This document shows, piece after piece, positions 1 through 13,100 of a stretch of 64,000 bases of DNA. Positions within the stretch are counted from its first letter, which is position 1. Each line of letters begins with the position of its first letter. Location of the stretch: the NCBI GenBank assembly GCA_905250075.1, contig CAJNOP010000011.1:558001-622000 (forward strand), given 5' to 3'. This stretch comes from Rotaria sp. Silwood1 (taxonomy: Eukaryota; Rotifera; Eurotatoria; Philodinida; Philodinidae). A program made the position numbers and the translations under genes. The notes beneath the pieces were generated by a model, which was not told the origin of the DNA, did no database searches, and was given only the letters and a program-made list of their open reading frames with translations.

Positions 1-3000
1 ATCTGCTTTCTATCGAAAGTTATTAGACAAACATTCACGAACCATCGATTTTGAAATGGATAATAATGCATTACACTGTATAGTTATGAATTGCATGTTA
101 CTTATTGTTTGCTATTCGTATTCTATATGTGTATCATAATAATGATCGGCGACACGTTATTTGGTTAAAAAAAAAAGGGGGAGTTTTTATATTGATTGTG
201 TTCAATCAATAATTAATCATGAAGATTAGTATAGAATTATTAATTTCTTTTTAATTTGATGAATCATTAAATGAGATCAAATCGATGTAAATTTTAAAAT
301 GATAGTTGAATTCTTTCGTTTTTATATATAACAAAATAAATACTTGTTTTTATTCATTTTCAATTTAGATGATGAATTACGAACAAAACTTCAATTAGCT
401 TATACATATGCTTCTTCTCGTCAATCATTAAGTTTACTAAAACAATTAAATTCTATTGATAAAATAGATAATATTGATATGATATGGTCTCAATTACTTC
501 TCCCAATACAATGGTCATTTGCACGTTTAATTCATTGGATTCCTTCAAATTCATCGGATATATTATTTTGGCATAGTATTTTACAAGATGAAAAAAATGA
601 TTTATTAATATTAAATCAAAGTAAAATTCATCGTATATATCCTGCATATATTTATTTTTCAATAATTGATAATGATAATAATAAAAATTTTAATCATAAT
701 GAACAATGGTGTCAATGGTTATGTTCAAAACCATGTGATTATGCATTACAAAATTCATTTGATAATACATTATCAATTGATCCATTAGTTAATATTGTTC
801 GTCAAGGTATTATTAATCGTCATGATAATAATGATAATAATTTAATAATAAAATATCCAGCATTAAGATTATTATCAAAATATTCAAAAATAAATTCATT
901 TGATATAAGTATTTATCATTTACTTGATCGTTTTAGTCAATTAGATTTATCAAGATGTTTTACATGGCAAGAAGCAAATATATTTCGTGCTAATGAAGAT
1001 TTAACAATATTACATGATTGTTTTTCATCATCAAATGATACAAATAATAATGATCAACAACAACAACAACAACAAAAACATTCAATTGATTATCGTTATT
1101 TATTTGGACAAAATCGTCCATTAACATCATTGGCACATTTTCTTGCATCATCTATTGATGAACAAGAACAAAATCAACAACAACAATCATCATCATCATC
1201 ATCACAACAAAATTTATCAACAATAATTGATAGACGTTTTAATCGTTTAAAACATTTTTTAATAACATCATGTAAAACAAATTTAAAAAATTATTTATCA
1301 TCAATTATTATATTTGATATGTGTAATGAAAATATATTTAATATACGTTTATATGTATCAGTAATGAAAATATTAAAAACAACTATATCAGAAGATTTAA
1401 CATCAATATCATTAAAATTATTATCATCAATAAATAATTTTAATTCATTAAATTCAATAAAACAATTAATTTTATTTAATCTTTTTTCACAAACATATTC
1501 ATTAAAACATATACCAACATTATTAACATATTATATAAATCGTTCATATTGGTTTGAATTATTATTTATTTCACAATTATTTCATTATAGTGTTGATGAT
1601 TTTATATCATGTTTATCACAAATACAAGAAGAAAATATGTTATTTGAACATTTAAAATGTTGTTTTAAACGTTTAGTTAAACAAGATCATACACCATTAC
1701 TTAAACAAGATCTTTTTGCTTTATTAACGGATCAAACATTAACATCAGAACAACTTAAATTAAGATTTCAACAAGGTATTAAAATTAAAATCTTAATGCA
1801 ATTGAATATATACAGTTGCCGAAAAAATTATTTGTACGATTTATTTTTTGATTAAAGATAGTCAAAATATAGAATTTTTAAGATTTGATCAGTATGAAAA
1901 TAATCAACATGTCATCTAGTATTTACACTATAAAAATAAACATTATTGATTGAGTCTGTGTTGAACGCGAGATTGATCTTTGAAAATTATGCATGTTTTT
2001 AACGGCAAAATTATTCGTACGGTTATAATGATGATGACATTTTTCATTCTTCTTGATTTCAAAGTATTTAATTATAAAATCATTAGATAGAGAAATGAAC
2101 GAGTGACACATTCGTAGTCTATTTTTGTGGAGCTCACGTATAAAATATGTAGTTATATCTTTGATTTACAGATAAGTGCGCAGTAAAAACGAGAATCGCG
2201 TTTCATTTCAGTTACTCTAATCTCTATTTATATTTCATATCGTTATGTAAGAATCCCTATAGTAAATCATATCTTAGTTCATATAAAACACGCGACTTCC
2301 ACATTTTGGTTTCACAGGACTGCACTGCCAAGTTTCCTCATATGGCACATACTGTAATTGTGGATACCCTTGTACTTGGCACTTGTCTATAAGCGATAAG
2401 AAATCTTTAACCTCGAATTAAAGGTATTATCACATATTTCATATATGAGTTGTACAAAAATAGACTACGAACGTGTCACTCGTTCATTTCTCTATCTAAT
2501 GATTTTATAATTAAATACTTTGAACTCAAGAAGAATGAAAAATATCACCGTCATTAAAACCGTACGAATAATTTTTGCAGTATCTGTATATATATATATA
2601 TATAATAGAGGTGTTGACATCTCTTTCTAAATAGTATTATTTAATACAATTAAGTTTCTGTAAAATTTTAATCGTACATCCTCCTTAATAAGCTATTATG
2701 AAGATTATATTATATAAGTAGAAAAATAAATAAAGTTAATCGGTAGTCGTTTTTATTTGTAATCTATAGCATAAATTAAAGTCAAACAAAATTTGAGTAT
2801 ATTTAATAATTTACAAATTATTTGCAAGTTATATTAAAAAAATTTCAATTATTAATTGTTATATATTTAAAATTCAAGTGAATTTAACAAATTTTTAATT
2901 TTGAATATCATGTTTTTTTTAATATTAAATGTTTCTTTGACTTTTTAATAGTAATGAAATTGATTTTGATTTGGATCATCGATAATCAGAATTAAATTCT

Positions 3001-6000
3001 ATATAATTTTACTGATGACATTTCTTTATTTTTGATAAGAATAGAAAAAAATATAAATTTAGTTATCCGATTTTTTTATTACAGAAATGTTCTTTAATTT
3101 TTTCTAATCTAATTTTTTCTGTCTTTGTCATTTATGAAATCTCAATCATCTAAGGTCAATATAATTTCAAAAAAAAATAAATAAAGACGTACAAAACTAT
3201 GATTCTTCAATTCAATCAAAAATTACAATAGAATAAATTTCTTTGTATCAATAACATCTCATCATTTCTGGAAGATGTAAATGAATGTTTAAAAATAAAA
3301 AAAATTTTGCTTCACAATAAATAGAATAAAACAATCGTATTATATTTAGCATTATAAATTACATGATATTTTATTCCATAGAAATCATGCTAACAATTTT
3401 TTCTCAGTAAACTTATTTTGTTTTTTTTTTTTTAATTTTCATTAAGGTGCTCAACAATGTTCTCGTCCATTATTAGCTGTTCTTTATAGTACTCTTCCAC
3501 AAGTATCATCAATTGATGCATTTGTTCTATTTCTTCAATCATTAAATCCAAAATATCCACATCTATTTCCAACAACAATAAGTTCAGCTAATTTAGCAAG
3601 TCGTTTATTATGTCATATAGCTGGATTTGGTCATTGGACAGTTCTTATTCTAGCAACACATATATTTGCACCTGAAAGTCGATTAGAATATTTAGTTCGT
3701 TTTTGTCATGCATGTATTGATATAAATGAACAACCAACACCAAAATTTTTAACTTCAATAGAAACATCTATTGGTCTTGGACAAACATTAACATGGTTTA
3801 CACAATTAACAAATGAATTATTATTATGTGTATTTCGACAAGTATCATCACATACAGATATACGTTCAATATTTCGTTTACTTGGTGAACAAAATGAATT
3901 TTATCATCGTTTTGAACCATTATTTTCTTTACTTGATGAACAACCATCACCAATACCATTTGATTGGTCACTTGTTATGTATACAGATCGTTGTTATCGT
4001 TCAGTAATGTTATTAATTGAACAATTAATTAAACATGATCGTTTTGATTTAGTTGATGAAATAATAACTTGTGTTGATATTGAAATTGATATAACATTAT
4101 TTGAACGTTTTAAATGTTCATTTGATGAATATAAACATGATAAAAATACTGATGATAAAGAATTAAATGAAGCATTTGAAACTATATGTCAAGGACATCA
4201 AGATGTACTTAAACGTGTAAAAAAACCATTACTCTATGGAGATTTTCTTTTAGCAATACGTGTAACATCATCAAAATTAGTACGTGTATTACTTCAAATA
4301 TTTGCTAATCAAGCACAACATTTACCTGAACCATATGATTATTCATCAATAAAAATTCCTCAACAACAAATAATTAATGATAAATTATGGACAACATTAA
4401 TTAGTTTTATACATGAATATCAAAATAAACCAATTGTTAATAAAATACTTGATTATATGGTTAGTTTATTTTCAAATTCTTTACTTGATCAATTAGCAAC
4501 AGAAAAATTAATATCAAAAGATTTTGATGATTATTTACGTATATTTGATCAAATTGAAATTGAAGATGAATTAATTGATGATGATAAACAATCAGAAATT
4601 ATTGCTGAAAATGAATTTGAAGCAGCACTTTTAAAAAATGTTTTTGCAACAAATAAAGTTACATCAACAACAGAAACAGTTACAACAGCAGTATCAATAG
4701 GTAAGATTTCATCTCACATATATATATATATTTCGAACGAAATTAATGAATACAAATCTCAAGTCGAAGATTTCTGGCTACTATTCTTACCCGATTTATA
4801 GCCTTAGCAATCGGGAGCCGAAGATGTCAAAGACTAATGACAGTGTTTTATCCAAGTTTTTTATTCTCTGGAGGGGCGATTTGAAATTCCGGGAGGGCGA
4901 AAAATTTTTTTCGAGAGGGCAAGTCATATAGTTCGTCGGGCGATGATCACGAGTCTCGGATGGGAAGGCGCCGCCTCTCTCCGGACACCCCTCTGGATAA
5001 AACACTAACTAATGGATACAATTCTACATCTGCCAAGTAGAACAGACACAAGACTCTTTTCTCATATTACATGAACGATATTGATAAAAAGACTTAAATA
5101 CATATTTGAATGTTCTGATAGTATAGTTTCTAATTATTGTGCAAATAAATTATTATAGAATAGATATCGAGGATAGATTTTAGTAACAAGAAAGATCGAT
5201 TATTCGTGTAAAACACCTATTGTCTGTTAGGAGTTATTCTTCTTTATGTAATTAGTATTAGTAATGATATATAAATTCCAAATTTTAGATTCAAAAGGGT
5301 TAAGTTGATAAGTTTGAATTGAAAACTTATTATAATATAAAATATTCACTTATGAAATTAAATGAAAGAAAATTTTCAAATTCGTATATCATATTTTTTT
5401 TTAAGACAAAAATTCAAATACACAATCAAATCGTCGTCCATCAAGTCGTGCTTCTTCATCTTCACATATACCATCATTTGGTGCAATATCAAGTCGTCGA
5501 TCATCAGGTTCAATAACAAGTTCTGGTGCAACAAATTTACATCATTTATCTGATAAAGATCTTCGTTCATGTGTAACAATAACTGAAAATGCATTTTTAC
5601 AACGTTCATCACCTGAACTTGCATTACAATTAGCATATAAATTTCGTATGACATCATATAATTTAACTGTTTTTTCTTATGCACATCGTCTTTATTTAAA
5701 TATTTTATCACCATCTGATATTCGTACACGTATTGATCAACTTCCAGAAATAAATGGTATTGGTCAATTTAATAAAAAACATTTAACTAATGTTTTACGA
5801 ACAATGTCATTAACAACAACAAATACTGATTCATCAAATACAATTGATGATCAAAAACAAAAATTAATTGAACGTCTTTTATCACGAACATCACATGATG
5901 ATCATTTAATACCAATAATAAATATATTATTTAAAATAAGTCGTCTTTTTCATGTTGATTCATGTTATTTATTAAAATCAAATATACATAATGATGAATG

Positions 6001-8318
6001 GATTATATTAAAACGTATTCTTTCATATCCATCATCATCATTTCCAACAAAAATAAAATTAGCTGAAAAATTTTCTAAATATTTAAAATTATCAAGTCAA
6101 CAACTTGTTGAATTAATTGTTGATGAAACAGATAAAACATTAAAACGTTGTGAAAAAAATGATCCAAATGATGATTATCATTGTTGGCCATTTGATCCAA
6201 ATAATATTGAATCATATAAACAATTTATTTCACTTTTATATGAAAAAAATTATGATGCTATTGGAAAACAACTTGTTGAAAGATCAAAAATGTATGAAGA
6301 TGAATTTTTTACATTGAATGTACCAGGTTAGTTAAGATAAATATTCTAAAAAGAAACAAAAAAAATCTTATAGATCGTGAACGAAACTATCATAGATCAT
6401 CGGATAGAAATCATAAATTATTCATTCCCAAAATGCTTCAATCAATTTCAACTAATAACTTTTGAGTAGTTCTATTAATTCGTTATTTTTAAAACGTAAA
6501 CTCAATTCTAAAGTATTGAATTAAAGATTCAATTTTAATTCTTGATGATTCTGACACTACTTGAGATAACATGTATATGTATTTATCTATATAAAACCTT
6601 TAATATCGTCATGTATTTCTTGTTCTTTTTTGTGAAACACGATCTGAAAGGAGTGTTGAAGTGTTTAGGGGTGAAAATTTGCCCCCTCCCCTCCGCACAG
6701 ACCGTGACAGACACTCACGTGACACGTCACAGACCGTGACAGACAGGGCTTGGAATCCATCACAGACCGCGACAGACAGGCCCGGGACCCATCACATACC
6801 GTGACAGACAGGCTTTGGATCCATCACAGACAGTGACAGAGAAACTGGTTCTAAAGCATCAGATAAATGGTTAGCCACAAATGTATCGCAAAGAAATGGA
6901 ACAAAATGATTTCCATTTAATTAGTAACAATAGATCCATAGTGTTTCACATTTTTAATCCCACAAGGGATTGTGCTAACAGCTTTCTTGCAAATATTGTT
7001 TTTATATAATGATCTAACTTTATAAATTTACTTTTGATAGATTGAATCATTTTTCAATTACATAGTTTGAGAATTATTCGTCCTATAAACTTGATAATGT
7101 TCTTGTTTATAGATTTTAATAAATATTTTTAGACAGTTTTGTAATAATAATTCTAACAATAAAACTATCGAGTTTTGTTGTTATGTTTTACGCAAAAAAA
7201 AAAAAACAAAAATTTTACATCATTTATTCTATATTTTGATTGCATAAATTAATTTTAAATAAAAATCTTTTTTTTTTTTTTTTAATTTTTATTTATTAAT
7301 AGATGTTTCATCAGCATTACTTCGTATTCGTATTGAATTATTAATCTATGCACATACATGTTTTATTAATTCATGTCATATGGAAGGTATATGTTTAGTA
7401 CTTGATCATGTTCGTCATGTAGCATTTTTACTAAATGAATTAAATGGTTATCAATTACTTATTCGTTTATTAATGGGTTTAGAACAATATTCTGAAATGA
7501 TATATATATTTGATATGTTATTTCAATCTGATCAATTTGATTTATTATTATCAACAATAGGTAGTACTAATGATGAACGTTTAAATATAGCATTATTTGA
7601 TTATATTAAACGATATCATCCAAATGATGAACATACATTTACATCAATATCAATGAATTTAAATATGCATCATGAATTAGCTGTTATGTATCGTGATGCT
7701 GGAGAAAAATTAATGAAAACACTTCAATTTAATCAACCATATTCATCAGTTGAAATGTCAATAACATTACAAAGTTTACTTCAATATTATTCTGATGCAG
7801 CTGATACATTTTATTTAGCTGATTGTTGTCGTCAAAGTGAACAATGTTTAAAACAAGCACGTCTTATATCATTACAATTAGAATTTTTACAAAAACAACA
7901 AGGATTTATTATATTAAATTTAAATTCAAAACAAATACGTGATTTATTACCAAATTTTGAACGTTGTTGGCATGCATTTATTATAGCTGATGCTTATAAT
8001 GAACATGCATTATGGCCATATTGTTTAATAGAACAATTTATATGTAATAAAAATTCAAATTCAATTATTTATTGGAAGGAATTTCAACAATTAATATCAA
8101 TTGATGATCAATTTATATTAACACTTGGAAAAAATTTAATAAAAAAATCTTTTAATTCAATATCAATGAAAAATTTTCAAGAAATATTATTACATATAAG
8201 AGATTCAACTATTCTTGTTCATTTACAACAATTATTAGTAACAAATGATAATAATTATTCGAATTTATTTACATCTATTGATTCACCATATGTTCGTGAT
8301 AGTATTCGAGTTTCGTAA
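1..8318 (+). CDS. SPG11: Spatacsin (SPG11) C-terminal part, 5' end outside window
   Basis: Five exons: <1-77, 369-1775, 3447-4700, 5406-6326, 7303-8318 (TAA). All four introns are GT-AG and phase 1; joined from base 2 they give 1557 codons plus stop without interruption. The last exon matches the Spatacsin_C region: the run [19 protein letters not shown], then a DYIKRYHP segment and the pattern leading to [20 protein letters not shown], all close to the human spatacsin C-terminus. Human spatacsin is about 2440 residues, so roughly the first third lies upstream of the window. Exon 2 has a short polyQ run (about bases 1057-1077) and Ser/Gln-rich stretches. In animals spatacsin works with spastizin and AP-5 in lysosome reformation from autolysosomes. 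The role here is by homology; the sequence shows an alpha-helical protein with no catalytic motif. A possible poly(A) signal AATAAA lies at 8498. Confidence 0.87.
2003..2580. repeat. Foldback (inverted-repeat) element in spatacsin intron 2
   Basis: Two arms of about 125-135 bp, roughly 2003-2136 and 2455-2580, are reverse complements with scattered mismatches and small gaps. The shared core (left orientation) is TTATTCGTACGGTT near the outer end and TTCGTAGTCTATTTTTGT at the inner end. They flank a non-palindromic ~315 bp centre. No ORF of a transposase is visible, so this looks like a non-autonomous foldback or MITE-like element. I could not define a target-site duplication. A (TA)n run follows the right arm. 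Confidence 0.7.
4841..5007. mobile_element. 167-bp hAT-type MITE in spatacsin intron 3
   Basis: The element begins CAGTGTTTTATCCA and ends TGGATAAAACACTA, so the 14-bp termini are inverted repeats differing only at the outermost base. It is flanked by 8-bp near-identical direct repeats, ACTAATGA (4833-4840) and ACTAATGG (5008-5015). An 8-bp duplication and CAGTG/TAGTG ends are the hallmarks of the hAT superfamily. The interior is GC-rich compared with the intron and has no coding capacity. Confidence 0.8.
6696..6840. repeat. Short tandem array in spatacsin intron 4
   Basis: About five degenerate copies of a 32-33 bp unit built on CACAGACCGTGACAGACAGG followed by a variable GGCTTGGAATCCAT-like half. 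It is markedly more GC-rich than the surrounding intron. The preceding GCCCCCTCCCCTCCG stretch (6681-6695) may belong to the same inserted sequence. Confidence 0.75.
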
Positions 8319-9175
8319 TTAGAATATTTCTTTTTTTTGTGTGATATATTAATTCTTTGCTCTTTATGTTTCGTTTAATTTTATATCGGTGATTTTTTTT
8401 GTTCTTTTTTTATTTAATCAAAAATGTAACTGATGGAGAGATGAGAGAATTTAAAACATAATAGTATATTGATCAAGTCTTTTTTTTTTTTTTAATGAAT
8501 AAAATTATATAAATGAGATCAATATTGTTTTATCATAAAGAAAGAATTAAAAGTTTGATAGATATATTTGCTAATGATATAAGTGCAGGAATGCTTCCGA
8601 AGTCTGTTGATGAAAAAAGAACGGAAATAAACTTTAAGCACAGAAAGTAATATTCAAGAATTTTCTATAATTTCAACTTTTATATTGTATAATTTCATTT
8701 GTACCCATTGTTTACAATAAACACACTGGACTGAAACATGTAAGTTTATTGTTTTCCAAATATTTGGAAAAAAAAACATATTGTATAGAATTTTCTGCAA
8801 AATCATTTTATTTTCATTACCAATTCTCATTGTGATTATATAAATACACTCTGTGCAAGTATTGTCACTTCAAACTTTTTTTTTTATGTGCAATTCGAAA
8901 CCAGTCTTAATATATCTTTTTATATTTTATTGAATACCAAATACAATACAAAATTAAACTTGCATATAAGCCTTGATAAGAATAGAAAACTTCAAGTACG
9001 AGTATTGAAATAAATTTTGATGGCAGCGTACAAAATAGAAATACAAAAAAAAACGACAAAATACAACTACTATAAGAAGCAAACTACACAGAAATATAGT
9101 TGTACAATAAAAAAAATATTTGATTTCATGATAAAAGAAAATAAGAATGAAACATTTATTTTCAAGTATTCGTTA
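8319..9175. other. Convergent intergenic region, spatacsin to receptor 1
   Basis: 3' flank of spatacsin (+) and of the 7TM gene (-). It is AT-rich with poly-T tracts; AATAAA occurs at 8498 on the + strand. No coding sequence or structured repeat was seen. Confidence 0.6.
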
Positions 9176-10144
9176 TTAATTTTTTGTATTTAATGTATTT
9201 GGTGCAATACCAGTTTGTGTTTGTGGTCCAACTCTTGGATTGTTTGTTCTACATGTAATCATCTGAAAAAAATCTTGTCGAAACTCATCAAATGTAATCA
9301 TATACAATGGAAATGATAATACATGATAACTATAAAGAAATCCATCTAATAAATGCAATATGGCAGAACTTGCTGTAGAAAAGAATGCATAACCTACAGT
9401 AGCTGGTATGGTCATAATTAAGAAGAGAAATGTTGTAATAACTAATGTAATTGAAATCGATCGATGTTGAATGCGTGAATTTTGAACAGTACTTGTATGA
9501 CGAAGACGAGTTAAATGATAAATCACACCACTATTAAATGTAACCATCAATATAAATGGTGCACAATTGTATACTCCTAGATTGACATAATCCCATAATG
9601 GATATAATTGAAATGCCCAAGAAGCTTGACTTATTGTACCATCTGCTTTTTGAGAACAACCGTAAAAGAAAAGAAGGCCATTTATTAAAGTACAACATCC
9701 AAGGATGCATCCAATGATAATAAGAACATTCTTCGATTTACCAAACCATGTTCGATGAAGACGACTCAATGATAGATATCGATCAAAAGAGACGAAAACA
9801 CGAAGCCAAGCTGATGATTGACCAGCAAAATAATTAAGAAAGGCAAAAAATCTACATAGAGGTATTGTTGATTCTTGCAGAGTAAATCCATGCATAGTGC
9901 CAAGATAATGATCAATATTCCATCCATATAACATAAGAATATCAAAGATAGCCATTGCTCTCATATAATGAAGTGTTGGTCTTGTTTTTGTGTTTCTGAA
10001 TGTTGATCGACAGAGAATAAAAAATGTTAGTAAATTGAAGACAGTGCCAAAAACTGTCACTATCAAAGAAAAATGAGCCACAATAAACTGTTCGCTCGAT
10101 AGAGTATCGTCTGTTATTGTGGGTATGCTACTGTTAGTTGCCAT
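9176..10144 (-). CDS. Rhodopsin-like 7TM receptor, lineage-specific family (copy 1)
   Basis: Single-exon ORF, ATG at 10144-10142, 322 residues. Seven hydrophobic segments at about residues 22-45, 60-78, 95-118, 138-160, 188-210, 230-255 and 264-285. It has the TM1 Asn (GTVFNLL), the TM2 Asp (AIFDILML), a TM3 Cys (LCRFF, about 97) with a partner Cys in the second outer loop (YGCSQ, about 163), and an intact DRY (121-123). TM6 lacks the usual CWxP but keeps a Pro (MTIPATV). The TM7 NPxxY is replaced by SFPLYMITFDEFR. The N-terminus has an NSS glycosylation site. This is a class A-type GPCR whose ligand cannot be read from sequence; peptide or chemosensory ligands are possible. It is paralogous to the copies at 15655, 23990, 28533 and 55753. 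Confidence 0.85.
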   Translation of the reverse strand: MATNSSIPTITDDTLSSEQFIVAHFSLIVTVFGTVFNLLTFFILCRSTFRNTKTRPTLHYMRAMAIFDILMLYGWNIDHYLGTMHGFTLQESTIPLCRFFAFLNYFAGQSSAWLRVFVSFDRYLSLSRLHRTWFGKSKNVLIIIGCILGCCTLINGLLFFYGCSQKADGTISQASWAFQLYPLWDYVNLGVYNCAPFILMVTFNSGVIYHLTRLRHTSTVQNSRIQHRSISITLVITTFLFLIMTIPATVGYAFFSTASSAILHLLDGFLYSYHVLSFPLYMITFDEFRQDFFQMITCRTNNPRVGPQTQTGIAPNTLNTKN

Positions 10145-13100
10145 CGTATAAAGAAATAATTCTTTAAATGTCTTTTCGTAAAGAAAATATTATTGATATG
10201 ATAGTTAGATGTGGACGATGAAGTGTAAACCTACTCCGTTGGCTGAGCTTCCTATATATATAAGTATTATATGGTATAGTCTGATTACAAAACTTGCTTC
10301 ATCTCAGTTTTTTTTCTGTCTCTAAGATCACACATAAAAATATCAACTGAGAGTAAAAGCACAATAGGGCTTTGATTAACAGTAAAAGATGATATGTTAT
10401 CATAATCCTTTTTTGATTAGACTTAATAATTATTCTTGTACTTCTAGAAGCGCGTATTTCTACAACGAGTAAGGTAAATATTCATTCTATTGTATAATCA
10501 GCTTCATCAAAGACCCCGGAAATTATCAAGTATGCATCTAATTAAGTAGCTGTGTCACAAAAAACAAAAATTATCTTCCGATGTCATGTCTATTCAAGGG
10601 ATGGCATGAAAAACTCAAGCGTAATCAATGTATTTATGTTTCTTTTTCATTGGAAATGCTGTAATATAATTTCTGACTAGTTATAATGCTGTAGTATGAA
10701 TAAAATTGTCATGATTAGGTTTTACCATTAAAAATAATATTCAGATAGCTTTTTTTCTTTGATGTACAAGTGTGGATTTTAATGTTGTATGTTTGCAAAC
10801 TACAGTGGAATCTACAATGAAATGTAAATAGATATATATTGATATTCAATCACAGAAATGCCATAAAAATATCTATATTTCGATGAATGGCATGAATAAT
10901 ACTTTGAACAGGTTTTGTTTTTTGCGATTCATTGTGTAATAAAAGTGTGGAAACTAAGTTTCATATCTGCTATGCAATCTAAGTATATAAATTATTTTGG
11001 TTGTCTATTTGATACAATTTAATATACTATATTAAATATGCTTTGCAGTATTTTTAATTTACTCTTTGTTTTTGATGATAAATGTTCATCGATAACACAA
11101 GTGCTATCTAGAAAATGATTGTTAATTTAATATATATCCACTGGTGAGCATTGAAGGCACGCAAATTTTAGTAAAGGTTTTTTATTATTATTTATCAGCA
11201 ACTTCAAGAAAATAAATGTACAATACACTTGAGACGCTATTGTATGTTGTTGATTATTTAATTTATTACAGAAGATCTTGAAAGTATGTCACTATTGTCT
11301 GATAACTTTTTGAACTAGACTATTAAAGAAAAAATATGTTTCACTTGCTGAGCAAATAAAAACAACTTTACATCAACATCTTAAGAATAAGTAGTTAATT
11401 AGTTGCATATTTTTGCTAAGAATAACTCATTACATAAACTTAATAAAAATCTTATAGTATTTCATTATATATTCTATTAAAGTTTGAAGAGTTTTGATTA
11501 TTTTATGATTTATTTGATGACTGTTTTAAGTTTTTAAATACAAAGCTTGAATCACAGATAGAATAATAATCGTTTGTAATGTACGATAAAAATTTACTGT
11601 CAATAAAAACTTATTAATTTAAATGAATTAAGTCAATCGTGATAGATGAAAGTATTGATCTTTCCATACTACAATCGTATACGCTGAGTGATATTCTTCC
11701 GGGATAAGTTCAATGTTGATCATTAAACATTGCAAATCATCGTATTTTGCATTAAAATCATCTGGGATAATAATGTTTAATGAATGTGCAAGGAATAATG
11801 ATTTCTTTTTTAATAACATAGAGTCATTTATTCTTAAGTCAATGAACGCAGCTATATATGTCGAGTAATTTAAATTAAAAATTCCAGCTGTCAACTTCGT
11901 TCTGATACATTGTATTGTTTTGTTCTTCTATCTTAATCTAAGGATGCGATAATGTGGGATAATTTATTAAATGAACTTTATATCGATTGCAGATATGAAT
12001 TCATACAATTAGTTAATAGTATGTTGCTGTTCATTGATCATTGGTTCCTAAGTCTTAAATGATTTGATACCAAATATCAAATTTGTTCATAGAAGGCAAC
12101 GAATAGTATAAGTTTCATTATAAATTCTAATGAGAATTAGAAATCCTTCAAAAATGAAGGATTATTTGTTGTGAAATATAAAACAATTTTACATATGTAT
12201 AGTTCTTTCAAAATTTGAAGGAACCGAACAAGAGAGAATTATTTTCTCACTAATTATTATCGAAATCTATTGAATGACATTATACATTTGTATAAGAATT
12301 AAAGAAAAAAAAAACTCTCTTTATTACATATGGTCTCGATTCAAGACTCCTATCTACCTTTTCAGGTCGTTAAAAACCGACTTTAGTTCATATCGAAGTA
12401 GTTTGGAGTTATTCTCCTTATCAATTCATATAATTCTTTATAATTCAAACATATATTTGACTTCAAATTTATTTAAATCAATATTTGAAATATTACAAAA
12501 AAATTAAAAATTTTATAGACAATCCTATTTGATTCACTTGAAAAAAACTTTTCGTTGAAAAACTATTCATTCAATTCGAAGAAGCAAAATTTAAAACAGA
12601 GATTGATAATCTTGTATTTAAAAGGCTTAATAATCATAGTTTCCGTCATATTAGTATATTTTCTGTTCTGATTACTAGAAAGCTAAAACCAATGATTATA
12701 TCTGTGTGAAGACTCGTCGGAGACGTGTTCTTTTAATTTTTACATCGTCAACCAATGTTATACTACGTTTGAAATACAAAAACCAGACGATACTAATTAC
12801 TTTCTATTTTCTTTGATGAATATATTCATATTTTTTCATGCAATTAAAAACGTACTTTCATGAACCATGCCTTTTATGTCATATCTATAACAATATCAGT
12901 CTTATTACGTTTTTTTATTCTATGTATGGCTTTTATATTAAGTCTATATATGATATACAACTTGACACAATAAATCTTCATGATGCTGAAATGAAACATA
13001 TAACAGTCAAATATCTAGATGAAGTTTTAATATCAAACTAATTGACTTTATCTTGTGATTAGAAAGTTTAAGAACATCGATAGAAAACATCCTCATACAT

